Below are positions 1 through 5,452 of a DNA stretch of 11,907 nt, in pieces. The first letter of the stretch is position 1. The number at the start of each line of letters is the position of its first letter. The stretch covers positions 1 through 11,907 of the forward strand of contig PFDL01000007.1 in the NCBI GenBank assembly GCA_002772575.1, in the 5' to 3' direction. The position numbers were made by a program, and so were the translations under genes. The notes beneath the pieces were generated by a model. That model was not told the origin of the DNA. It did no database searches and saw only the letters and a program-made list of their open reading frames with translations. The DNA is from Parcubacteria group bacterium CG10_big_fil_rev_8_21_14_0_10_35_15. Its GTDB lineage: Bacteria; Patescibacteriota; Minisyncoccia; Minisyncoccales; GWA2-46-15.

Positions 1-325
1 TCACTCCCTTAGAAGTTGAAACAATAACAATTCCTTGTCCGCCTTTAGTTGATTTTATCTTACCTGTTTCAGAATAAGCTCTTTGACCGGGTTTTGATAC
101 TTTTTTAAAACCAGAAATCATTGGCAAGCCATCTTCATATTTTAAAACAACTTCTAAAATTTTATTGACCCCTCTACCTCTTTTTTCAATCTTACTAATA
201 TAATGAAATTTTTCCAAAACTTTTAAAATTTCATATTTAAAATTTGAATGCGAAAAAGAGACTGTTTCTTTTGAAACAACTTGGGCATTTTTAATTTCAT
301 TTAACATTTGGGCGATTGGATCCAT
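1..325 (-). CDS. rpsH: 30S ribosomal protein uS8, 3' part cut by window edge
   Basis: Small-subunit primary/secondary binder of the 16S rRNA central domain. In E. coli it is also the translational repressor of the spc operon. Translation from the ATG at 325 gives 108 codons. It opens with MDPIAQMLNEIKNAQ, the family N-terminus (DPIADMLTRIRNA in most bacteria). It ends at the window edge in GGQGIVIVSTSKGV, which matches the conserved core just before the MTxREAR signature, so about 20 residues are missing compared with the usual ~130. The upstream gap to rpsN is 15 nt with no Shine-Dalgarno-like sequence (AAATACAAAACA before ATG). The start is chosen because it aligns with the family N-terminus. 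Identity is confident; the C-terminus cannot be judged. Confidence 0.95.
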   Translation of the reverse strand, partial: MDPIAQMLNEIKNAQVVSKETVSFSHSNFKYEILKVLEKFHYISKIEKRGRGVNKILEVVLKYEDGLPMISGFKKVSKPGQRAYSETGKIKSTKGGQGIVIVSTSKGV

Positions 326-340
326 TGTTTTGTATTTAAA

Positions 341-526
341 TTACCAACTGCTTTTTTTTATACCCGGAATTTCACCGCGACTGGCTGCCTCTCTAAAACA
401 AATCCGACACAAACCAAAATCTCTCATATAAGCCCTGCCCCGGCCGCATCTAAAACAGCGGCGGACAATCCGGGTTGAAAACTTTGGCTTTCTATTTGAT
501 TTTGCAATTTGTCCTTCTGTAGCCAT
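341..526 (-). CDS. rpsN: 30S ribosomal protein uS14, zinc-binding type Z
   Basis: Late-assembling protein of the 30S head, near the decoding-side 16S three-way junction. The 61-residue product is the short zinc-binding form (the long form is ~100 aa). It has two CxxC pairs, C24-x2-C27 and C40-x2-C43, spaced to hold one zinc ion, and ends in the family signature [11 protein letters not shown]. It lies 14 nt after rplE and 15 nt before rpsH, the normal spc order L5–S14–S8. No Shine-Dalgarno motif precedes the ATG (AAGAATATAAT). The N-terminal ~15 residues ([15 protein letters not shown]) are longer than in many type Z proteins, which usually begin AKKSMI..., but the ATG is the only reasonable start. 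Confidence 0.97.
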   Translation of the reverse strand: MATEGQIAKSNRKPKFSTRIVRRCFRCGRGRAYMRDFGLCRICFREAASRGEIPGIKKSSW

Positions 527-540
527 ATTATATTCTTAAG

Positions 541-1101
541 TTAAACTGTTTTGATAGGAAATCCTAATAATTTTAATAATTCTATACCTTCTTCTTTGTT
601 CTTGGCAGTTGTAGAAATAACAATTTCTAAGCCAAAGATTCTTTTAGCGTTATCTGGCGAAACCTCCGGAAAAATAGTTTGTTCTTTAATGCCAATTGTT
701 ATATTTCCTGTTTTATCAATACTGCTTGCGTTAAGTCCTTGAAAATCCCTTGATCCAGGCAAAGAAACCCAGATTAATTTATCAATAAAATCTTGCATTT
801 TTTTTCTTCTCAAGGTAACCTTGGCGCCAATCGCTATCCCCTTTCTTAATTTAAATGAAGCAATTGATTTTTTTGAATATGTTAGAACAGCTCTTTGTCC
901 GCAGATTAAAGTAAGATCCTCTAAAACTATTTGAGAAAACTTTTTCAATTCATCGCTGGAAACTCCGGTTACTTGTTTGCCAAAACCGGTATTTACAATC
1001 ACCTTATTAATAATCGGGATGGCCATATTATTCTTGTAACCAAACTTCGCCTTCATCGCAGGAACAACTTCTTTTTTATATCTTTCTGCAAAACGTAACA
1101 T
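541..1101 (-). CDS. rplE: 50S ribosomal protein uL5
   Basis: Component of the 50S central protuberance that binds 5S rRNA and contacts P-site tRNA. The 186 aa length is close to the family norm of ~180. Recognisable segments are RFAERYKKEVVPAMKAKFGYKN at the start, split here as RFAERYKKEV then PAMKAKFGYKN; then IINKVIVNTGFG near residue 30; GQRAVLTYSKKSIASFKLRKG (GQRPVVTKAKKSIAGFKLREG in most bacteria); the RDFQGLN motif; and IFPEVSPD near residue 145, standing in for the usual IFPEIDYD. The ATG abuts the A copy of the repeated intergenic element, so the whole 5' untranslated context is element-derived and has no Shine-Dalgarno motif. The gene sits after rplX with a 111-nt gap, unusually long for this junction. 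Confidence 0.97.
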   Translation of the reverse strand: MLRFAERYKKEVVPAMKAKFGYKNNMAIPIINKVIVNTGFGKQVTGVSSDELKKFSQIVLEDLTLICGQRAVLTYSKKSIASFKLRKGIAIGAKVTLRRKKMQDFIDKLIWVSLPGSRDFQGLNASSIDKTGNITIGIKEQTIFPEVSPDNAKRIFGLEIVISTTAKNKEEGIELLKLLGFPIKTV

Positions 1102-1212
1102 GATTATTGAGTAATCTAGTTAATTTATAATATTTATACAACAAATCGCTTTAAAACATATTCCACTCTAAGATATATCCATAGACTTAGATGGCGGGGT
1201 TATCGCTCCGCT
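1102..1212 (-). repeat. Intergenic inverted-repeat element, copy A (diverged), between rplX and rplE
   Basis: This fills the rplX–rplE gap. In transcript orientation it begins immediately after the rplX TAG with GAGCGGAGCGATAACCCCGCC. That is the same opening as copy B (GAGCGAAGCGAACGAAACCCCGCC) and resembles copy C. An internal GTGGAATATGTTTTAAAGCGA resembles GTGGAATAATATTTAAGCGA of copy B. It ends TCAATAATC-ATG exactly like copy C; the plus-strand bases 1099–1110 are identical to 4561–4572. The short stem TCTAAG/CTTAGA (1167–1172 with 1186–1191) replaces the long GC-rich stem of B and C. I read it as a decayed or recombined member of the family. Confidence 0.6.
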
Positions 1213-1527
1213 CTAAATTTCCTGACCACATTTTTTACAAATCCTAAATTTGTGCCCGACGGCGCTGTCAACGACTTTGTAACCGATTCGGGCTGCCTGG
1301 CTGCATTTCGGACAAATCAATTTGACATTGGCGCTATTAACCGGAATTGAAACTTGAATTGTCTGTCCTTTTTCTCCACTTTTTTTCGGCTTAATATGCT
1401 TTTTCCTTAGATTTAAACCTTCAATTAAAACTTTATTCTCCTTTGGAAAAACCTTCAAGACCTTGCCTTTCTTTAGCTTGTCTTTTCCTGAAACAATAAT
1501 GACTGAATCCCCTTTTTTTATTTTCAT
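1213..1527 (-). CDS. rplX: 50S ribosomal protein uL24 with zinc ribbon
   Basis: Assembly-initiator protein of the 50S subunit, binding the 5' end of 23S rRNA near the exit tunnel. The 104 aa match the family length. The N-terminal KOW domain is clear: MKIKKGDSVIIVSGKDKLKKG, i.e. KKGDxVxVxSGKDKGKxG, at residues 3–21, followed by VLIEGLNLRKKHIKP at 33–47. The C-terminus carries four cysteines as C72-PK-C75 and C97-KK-C100, the zinc-binding form of L24. The start aligns with the KOW domain and is preceded by an AT-rich, Shine-Dalgarno-free sequence. The upstream gap to rplN is 93 nt and contains apparent echoes of the end of rplN and possibly of the start of this gene. Confidence 0.97.
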   Translation of the reverse strand: MKIKKGDSVIIVSGKDKLKKGKVLKVFPKENKVLIEGLNLRKKHIKPKKSGEKGQTIQVSIPVNSANVKLICPKCSQAARIGYKVVDSAVGHKFRICKKCGQEI

Positions 1528-1548
1528 AATTTTAAATGAAGTGAGAAA

Positions 1549-1620
1549 TTATGGAATCAAAATTTTTATTTTCATTGAATTATTCAAAATTAAACTATTT
1601 CTTCGGCCATATGCCGAGTC
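1549..1620 (-). repeat. Echo of the rplN 3' end plus possible echo of the rplX 5' end
   Basis: Reading the minus strand, the real rplN ends ATG-GCC-GAG-GAG-ATA-GTA-TAA (1641–1621). Seven bases after that stop and a CAT triplet, the sequence ATG-GCC-GAA-GAA-ATA-GTT-TAA occurs (1610–1590): the same seven codons with three synonymous third-position differences. After 14 more bases, ATGAAAATAAAAA followed by TTTTGATTC occurs (from 1575). Its first 13 bases are identical to the true rplX start at 1527, which continues AAGGGGATTC. Read as tiny ORFs these spell MAEEIV and MKIKILIP. The rplN echo is clear; the rplX echo is AT-rich and could be chance. Confidence 0.6.
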
Positions 1621-1992
1621 TTATACTATCTCCTCGGCCATATTGGCAATTTTTTCATAACCTCTTTCCCTTATTTCCCGAGGAATAGGACCAAAAATTC
1701 TTCCACCCCTTGGCTCTTTTGTCGCGCCCTCAAGAATAACAGCGGCATTTTCATCAAAACGAATATAACTGCCGTCATTTCTTCTGAAAGATTTTTTCTG
1801 CCTAACAATAACAGCTTTCACCACTTCGTGTTTTTTGACAATCCTCCTGGGTTCAGCTTCTTTAACAACAGCAACAATAGTATCGCCAATGCCACCGGTG
1901 CGTCTTCTGGATCCACCTCTAACCTGAATACATTCAATGATTTTTGCGCCAGAATTATCAGCCACGCTTAAATTAGTCAATAATTGAATCAT
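1621..1992 (-). CDS. rplN: 50S ribosomal protein uL14
   Basis: Large-subunit protein at the subunit interface, forming bridge B8 and the docking site for ribosome silencing factor RsfS. At 123 aa it is essentially the family length (122). Landmarks are [17 protein letters not shown] at the start, [23 protein letters not shown] (residues ~24–46), [25 protein letters not shown] and the C-terminal [17 protein letters not shown]. It starts 2 nt after the rpsQ stop (TAAATATG), which suggests translational coupling rather than a separate ribosome binding site. The last seven codons, including the stop, are duplicated with synonymous changes just downstream. Confidence 0.98.
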   Translation of the reverse strand: MIQLLTNLSVADNSGAKIIECIQVRGGSRRRTGGIGDTIVAVVKEAEPRRIVKKHEVVKAVIVRQKKSFRRNDGSYIRFDENAAVILEGATKEPRGGRIFGPIPREIRERGYEKIANMAEEIV

Positions 1993-1994
1993 AT

Positions 1995-2243
1995 TTATTC
2001 TTTTTTGCTACTGGCTTTAGTAACAACTCTCCATTTCTTTTCTTTTGAAATTGGCCGGCACTCTTCAATCATCACAATATCGCCAATTTTAAAATCATTA
2101 TTTTCATCATGGGCTTTATACTTTTTAAAAACTTTGTATCTGGCCTTATATTTTGGATAAATTTTTTGTCGTTCAACCTTAACAACAATTGTCTTAGACA
2201 TTTTATTAGAAACGACAATTCCTGTTAATTTGTGTTTAGGCAT
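1995..2243 (-). CDS. rpsQ: 30S ribosomal protein uS17
   Basis: Primary 16S rRNA 5'-domain binder with an OB fold. The 82 aa are typical. Motifs visible are [20 protein letters not shown] (residues 6–25), the KYKVHDE-like region [17 protein letters not shown], and the closing [18 protein letters not shown], which matches the bacterial IxExRPLSKxKxW signature. Its ATG is 1 nt after the rpmC stop (TAACATG) and its own stop is 2 nt before rplN, so rpmC–rpsQ–rplN form a tightly coupled trio as in most bacteria. No independent Shine-Dalgarno sequence is seen. Confidence 0.98.
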   Translation of the reverse strand: MPKHKLTGIVVSNKMSKTIVVKVERQKIYPKYKARYKVFKKYKAHDENNDFKIGDIVMIEECRPISKEKKWRVVTKASSKKE

Positions 2244-2244
2244 G

Positions 2245-2442
2245 TTATTGTTCTTTTTGTTTCAAAATAGTTAAAAGTCTGGCAATATTCTTTCTTAATT
2301 CTTTGGTCTCACAAACATTTTTCAATTTGCCAGATACCGATAAAAACCGTAAAGATCTTAATTTTTCTCTCAATTCAACAAGATTTGATTTTAAGGTTTC
2401 TTTAGAAAGTTGATGCCATTCATTTTTTTGGACAGTTTTCAT
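2245..2442 (-). CDS. rpmC: 50S ribosomal protein uL29
   Basis: Small helical-hairpin protein near the polypeptide exit, part of the docking platform for nascent-chain factors. The 65 aa fit the family. The pattern [23 protein letters not shown] then [11 protein letters not shown] and [17 protein letters not shown] corresponds to the two helices, with the central RFQxAxGQLEN-type turn between them (residues ~32–43) and the conserved RKxIARxxTxL segment of helix 2. It lies between rplP (10 nt upstream) and rpsQ (1 nt downstream), the canonical position. It carries one cysteine in the turn region, which is unremarkable. Confidence comes from both motif and synteny. Confidence 0.96.
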   Translation of the reverse strand: MKTVQKNEWHQLSKETLKSNLVELREKLRSLRFLSVSGKLKNVCETKELRKNIARLLTILKQKEQ

Positions 2443-2452
2443 ATATGATATA

Positions 2453-2866
2453 TTAATCTTTTTTCACAAATCTTGTTTTAACTGACAATTTATCACCTGC
2501 AGTTTTCAAAGCCTTTCTAGCTGCTTCTTCAGTAATTCCATCTACTTCAAAAATAAGTCTACCTGGTTTAATTGGAAAAACATAATGATCAACACTGCCC
2601 TTACCTCCGCCTAATGGCACCTCATTACCCAAACTAGTCACGGGCTTATCTGGAAAAATCCTAATCCACATCTTACCGCCTTTCTTGAAATATCTCAAGA
2701 TCGCCCTTCTAGCCGCTTCAATTTGTCTGCTACTAACCCAAGCATAATCCATACATTTTAAACCAAATGGTCCAAAATTAAGTTCAGTGGCTCTGGTTTC
2801 AATTCCAAGACCACGGTGTCTACCCTTATGCCATTTTCTATGTTTTACTTTTTTTGGTAACAACAT
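2453..2866 (-). CDS. rplP: 50S ribosomal protein uL16
   Basis: Late-assembling 50S protein next to the A-site tRNA and peptidyl-transferase region. The 137 aa match the family (136 in E. coli). It starts MLLPKKVKHRKWHKGRHRG (PKRxKxRKxHKGRxRG), then FGPFGLKCM, RQIEAARRAILRYFKKGGKMWIRIFPDKPVT split over residues 48–77, and GGGKGSVDHYV. The conserved tip motif, usually xRMGxGKG, reads VPLGGGKG here (P84). This replaces the arginine that is hydroxylated in E. coli (R81). The ATG abuts repeat element copy B, so no normal ribosome binding site is present. The gap to rpsC is 139 nt, whereas L16 normally follows S3 closely. Confidence 0.97.
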   Translation of the reverse strand: MLLPKKVKHRKWHKGRHRGLGIETRATELNFGPFGLKCMDYAWVSSRQIEAARRAILRYFKKGGKMWIRIFPDKPVTSLGNEVPLGGGKGSVDHYVFPIKPGRLIFEVDGITEEAARKALKTAGDKLSVKTRFVKKD

Positions 2867-3005
2867 GATTGTCGAACGTTAGTGAGATAATCACCCAGCC
2901 CTCTAAGCCCATTGAATTTTTATCTGCAATAATATTTTTTCTATTTTTTTATTTCGCTTAAATATTATTCCACGAGCATAGAGGGCGGGGTTTCGTTCGC
3001 TTCGC
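2867..3005 (-). repeat. Intergenic inverted-repeat element, copy B (longest), between rpsC and rplP
   Basis: This 139-nt gap folds back on itself. Outer arms are ACCCAGCCCTCTA (2893–2905) and TAGAGGGCGGGGT (2979–2991), 13 bp with one mismatch. Inner arms are AATAATATTT (2928–2937) and AAATATTATT (2960–2969), 10 bp perfect. The plus-strand block 2864–2910, from the rplP start codon through the GC-rich arm, matches 4561–4607 at 43 of 47 positions. In transcript sense the other end begins GAGTGAGCGAAGCGAACG and overlaps the rpsC stop codon. The element thus spans the entire gap from stop to ATG. No ORF or protein motif is inside it. Confidence 0.8.
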
Positions 3006-3668
3006 TCACTCAAATTTTTCGCCTTTATAAAGCCAAACCTTAATACCGATTGTTCCATAAGTGCAGTAAGCAGAAGTATGGGCATAATCAATATCAGCTC
3101 TCAATGTTTGACGTGGCAATCTTCCTCTTTTCAACCATTCTCTTCTGGCAATTTCAGCGCCATCAAGACGTCCGGCAATCTCAATCTTAGCTCCCTTAAT
3201 CTCCTTATTTTCCATAATATTATCTAAAGACTGCTTGATAACCTTTCTAAATGGAATTCTTTTAATAATTTGCTTCTCAACTGCCTGACCAATCAAAGTT
3301 GCTGAAACCCAAGGATTATGAACTTCCTGAATTTCAATTCTGATTTCCGGAACACTAACTCCATTTCTTTTCTTTCTCAAAGCCAAAAGTTTAATCTTTA
3401 ATTCTTTCTTTAAGTCTTCTGCGCCACTGCCTCCCCTACCAATGATCAAACCAGGACGAGCGCTCTTAATAATAACATTTAATTTCGCCGGAAATCTTTC
3501 TATTTTAATAGAATCAATCGCGCATTCGCTAAGTTTCTTAAGCAAAAAATTCCTTATAAAAAAATCTTGCTCTAAAACTTTAGGAAAACGCTTACCATAA
3601 AAACCACGGATTTCCCAGTCATCCATATTCCTTATTCTTAAAACTTTAGGGTGGGTTTTATGAGCCAT
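3006..3668 (-). CDS. rpsC: 30S ribosomal protein uS3
   Basis: 30S head protein lining the mRNA entry tunnel, contributing to the ribosomal helicase. The 220 aa are within the bacterial range (~210–240). The N-terminus MAHKTHPKVLRIRN corresponds to the usual GQKxHPxGxRLG. A type II KH domain carries the GxxG loop at LIIGRGGSGAEDLKKEL (residues ~75–91). The C-terminal domain has the GRLDGAEIARREWLKRGRLP signature and ends with YGTIGIKVWLYKGEKFE (YGxIGVKVWI). It begins 26 nt after rplV with no clear Shine-Dalgarno sequence. Its TGA stop lies at the edge of repeat element copy B, inside the sequence GAGTGAGCG. Use of TGA as stop here supports the standard bacterial code. Confidence 0.98.
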   Translation of the reverse strand: MAHKTHPKVLRIRNMDDWEIRGFYGKRFPKVLEQDFFIRNFLLKKLSECAIDSIKIERFPAKLNVIIKSARPGLIIGRGGSGAEDLKKELKIKLLALRKKRNGVSVPEIRIEIQEVHNPWVSATLIGQAVEKQIIKRIPFRKVIKQSLDNIMENKEIKGAKIEIAGRLDGAEIARREWLKRGRLPRQTLRADIDYAHTSAYCTYGTIGIKVWLYKGEKFE

Positions 3669-3694
3669 TTTATTTTATAAAAATCAAGATTTTC

Positions 3695-4213
3695 TTAGAC
3701 TTTTCTTCTAAAAACTCTTTTTAATCCAATTGCTTGTTTCGGCTTTAATTTACCCTTGATTTCTGATTTTACTTTCGGCTTATCAATTTTTGTATTCCGA
3801 TTATTGGTTTCTTTTTTAATCATTTCTATTTTTTCCCCTTCTTTTTCTTTTTTAAAACCAATTTTGCCAGTGCCATTTCTCTCTTCTAAAACAATCAACA
3901 AATGAGATGTCTTTTTTTGAATTGGAAAAGCTTGGCCTCTGGATCTTGGTCGCGATCTCTTTAATTTCGGACCCTCGTCAACTAAAACCTTGGCTAAATA
4001 AAGATCTTTTTCATCTAATTGAAAATTATTCTTAGCATTAGCAACTGCAGATTCCAAAAGTTTTAAAAAAGGATGAGCCCCGCGTTTAATCAAAAAATTA
4101 AGCTCGTTTCTGGCTTTTAAAACATTTTTGCCACGAATTAAATCAGCTATCAATCTTAATTTGCGCGGAGCAATTCTTAAATATTTTAATTTAGCTGTAA
4201 TTTGTTGCCGCAT
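3695..4213 (-). CDS. rplV: 50S ribosomal protein uL22 with long basic C-terminal tail
   Basis: Lines the 50S exit tunnel through its β-hairpin and touches all 23S rRNA domains. Residues 1–115 are the normal protein: AKLKYLRIAPRKLRLIADLI (R-xSPxKxRLVxDLIRG), LLESAVANAKNNFQLD (LxSAxANAENN), and the hairpin region DEGPKLKRSRPRSRGQAFPI followed by KKTSHLLIVLEE. The family normally stops near 110 aa, but here a lysine-rich tail of about 55 residues follows, ending GLKRVFRRKV, for 172 aa total. The tail shows no motif I recognise and looks like low-complexity, probably rRNA-binding extension. Extended L22 also occurs in other small-genome lineages. The gap after rpsS is 8 nt, TTAAAGAC before ATG. 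Confidence 0.96.
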   Translation of the reverse strand: MRQQITAKLKYLRIAPRKLRLIADLIRGKNVLKARNELNFLIKRGAHPFLKLLESAVANAKNNFQLDEKDLYLAKVLVDEGPKLKRSRPRSRGQAFPIQKKTSHLLIVLEERNGTGKIGFKKEKEGEKIEMIKKETNNRNTKIDKPKVKSEIKGKLKPKQAIGLKRVFRRKV

Positions 4214-4221
4214 GTCTTTAA

Positions 4222-4563
4222 TTATTTTTTCTTCGTTTCCGTAGCTTTAACCGCATTAACTTTGGCTGCTTCAGATTCAGCTGACTTTGATTCCAACTCT
4301 CTTTGCATTTTACCGCCATGTCTGGAAAATTTAGTAGTTGAGGAAAATTCACCAAGATGATGCCCAACCATATCTTCTGTTACATAAACGGGAATAAACT
4401 CTTTGCCGTTATGAACACCAAAAGTAAAACCAATCATTTCTGGAGAGATTGCGCTTCTTCTTGCCCAAGTCTTAATAATATCTTTTGATCCAGATTTTAA
4501 ATTACTAAGCTTGGCAATTAATCTTTGGTCCACATAAGGACCTTTTTTTATGCTTCTTGACAT
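4222..4563 (-). CDS. rpsS: 30S ribosomal protein uS19
   Basis: 30S head protein that pairs with S13 and contacts the A-site tRNA and the central protuberance. The first ~92 residues are the whole family: [57 protein letters not shown] and the terminal FSRHGGK (usually TRTFRGH...). They are followed by a ~20-residue Ala/Glu/Lys tail (from about residue 93, ending TETKKK), giving 113 aa. The ATG follows directly on repeat element copy C, which has displaced any normal ribosome binding site. rplV begins 8 nt after the stop, as expected for the S19–L22–S3 block. Confidence 0.97.
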   Translation of the reverse strand: MSRSIKKGPYVDQRLIAKLSNLKSGSKDIIKTWARRSAISPEMIGFTFGVHNGKEFIPVYVTEDMVGHHLGEFSSTTKFSRHGGKMQRELESKSAESEAAKVNAVKATETKKK

Positions 4564-4672
4564 GATTATTGAACATTAGTGAGATAATCACCCCGCCCTC
4601 TAAGCCCGTGAGTTTTATTTATCAGATATTATCGCACAAACACAGAGGGTGGGGTTCTCGTTTTACTCGAAT
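4564..4672 (-). repeat. Intergenic inverted-repeat element, copy C, between rplB and rpsS
   Basis: This 109-nt gap occupies the whole space between the rplB TAA and the rpsS ATG. The arms ACCCCGCCCTCT (4590–4601) and AGAGGGTGGGGT (4644–4655) pair over 12 positions with one non-Watson–Crick position. The rpsS-proximal 44 bases plus the ATG are 43/47 identical to copy B. The rplB-proximal half (CCCCACCCTCTGTG... and GATAATATC) is recognisably related to B, but the inner AT-rich stem of B is lost, which accounts for the shorter length. Orientation relative to the operon is the same as in A and B. Confidence 0.8.
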
Positions 4673-5446
4673 TTATTTCTTCTTTTTTCTTCTTTGAATA
4701 ATAAGCTTGTCTGTCCATTTATTTCTTCTTGTTTTAACTCCCTTGGCATGCTTGCCCCAAGGAGTCTTGGCATACGCTAGACCAATCGGAGTTTTTCCTT
4801 CACCACCACCATGAGGATGATCAACCGGATTCATTACAGATCCCCTGACAGTCGGCCTGATTCCTTTTCTACGATTTGTCCCAGCCTTACGAACATTATT
4901 AAACATATGTTCTGAATGCGAAACAGAACCAATCGTAGCAAAACAATCTCCAAAAATTTTTCTAACTTCTCCTGAAGGCATTGTTAATTGAGTCATACCA
5001 GCATCTTGCGCCAAAACAATAGCGCTATTGCCAGCAGACCTTATCATCTTTCCACCTCTATTCGGTTCAAATTCAATATTAAAAATCATTGTGCCAACAG
5101 GAATATTCTTTAATCTTAAACGATTTCCTATTTTAATTTCTGCTTTATCGCTAATAATTAATTCATCTCCCGGTTTCATACCTTGAGCGGCAATAATATA
5201 TCTTCTATCTTTATCTTTGTATTCTAAAAGAGCAATATGAGCAGTTCTATAAGGATCATACTCAATCGCTAAAACAATGGCTGGAATATCAATTTTTGAT
5301 TGACCAAAATCTAAAATTCTATACATTTTCTTCACACCGCCACCCTGATGCCTAACCGTAATACGACCACGACTGCGACCAGCCTTATTTTTAATAAATT
5401 TCAGTAATTTCTTTTCCGGTTCTTTTTTACTTAATATTGATTTCAT
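4673..5446 (-). CDS. rplB: 50S ribosomal protein uL2, shortened at the N-terminus
   Basis: Primary 23S rRNA domain IV binder required for subunit association and peptidyl-transferase activity. The core is intact: GRITVRHQGGGVKKMYRILDF (residues ~27–47 in parts), YDPYRTAHIALLEYKDKDRRYI, RSAGNSAIVLAQD, and the essential loop GSVMNPVDHPHGGGEGK with the conserved histidine near residue 215, then TPWGKHAKGVKTRRNKWTDK. At 257 aa it lacks about 20 residues at the front. Bacterial L2 begins xxKPTSPGRR..., whereas this one starts MKSILSKKEPEKKLLKFI, which aligns only with the later KPxxPLLxxxK region. The reading frame is closed 6 nt upstream by the rplW stop (TAAAAAAATATG), so no earlier start is available. 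Confidence 0.96.
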   Translation of the reverse strand: MKSILSKKEPEKKLLKFIKNKAGRSRGRITVRHQGGGVKKMYRILDFGQSKIDIPAIVLAIEYDPYRTAHIALLEYKDKDRRYIIAAQGMKPGDELIISDKAEIKIGNRLRLKNIPVGTMIFNIEFEPNRGGKMIRSAGNSAIVLAQDAGMTQLTMPSGEVRKIFGDCFATIGSVSHSEHMFNNVRKAGTNRRKGIRPTVRGSVMNPVDHPHGGGEGKTPIGLAYAKTPWGKHAKGVKTRRNKWTDKLIIQRRKKKK

Positions 5447-5452
5447 ATTTTT

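Noticed and set aside
1..541. Loss of rpmD (L30), often missing in reduced bacteria
   Set aside because: Its usual position (after rpsE) is beyond the window, so presence or absence cannot be judged.
1120..1160. Promoter-like TATAAAT/TATTATAAAT sequences in copy A before rplE
   Set aside because: Only AT-richness; no -35 hexamer at a sensible distance.
2903..3091. Minus-strand ORF of 62 codons spanning copy B and the end of rpsC
   Set aside because: It overlaps rpsC in another frame and runs through the repeat element; no family resemblance and no conserved composition. Treated as a shadow.
4564..4672. Copy C hairpin as an intrinsic terminator of rplB
   Set aside because: The arms are 42 bases apart and no T-tract follows on the coding strand; a terminator within this essential operon is unlikely.
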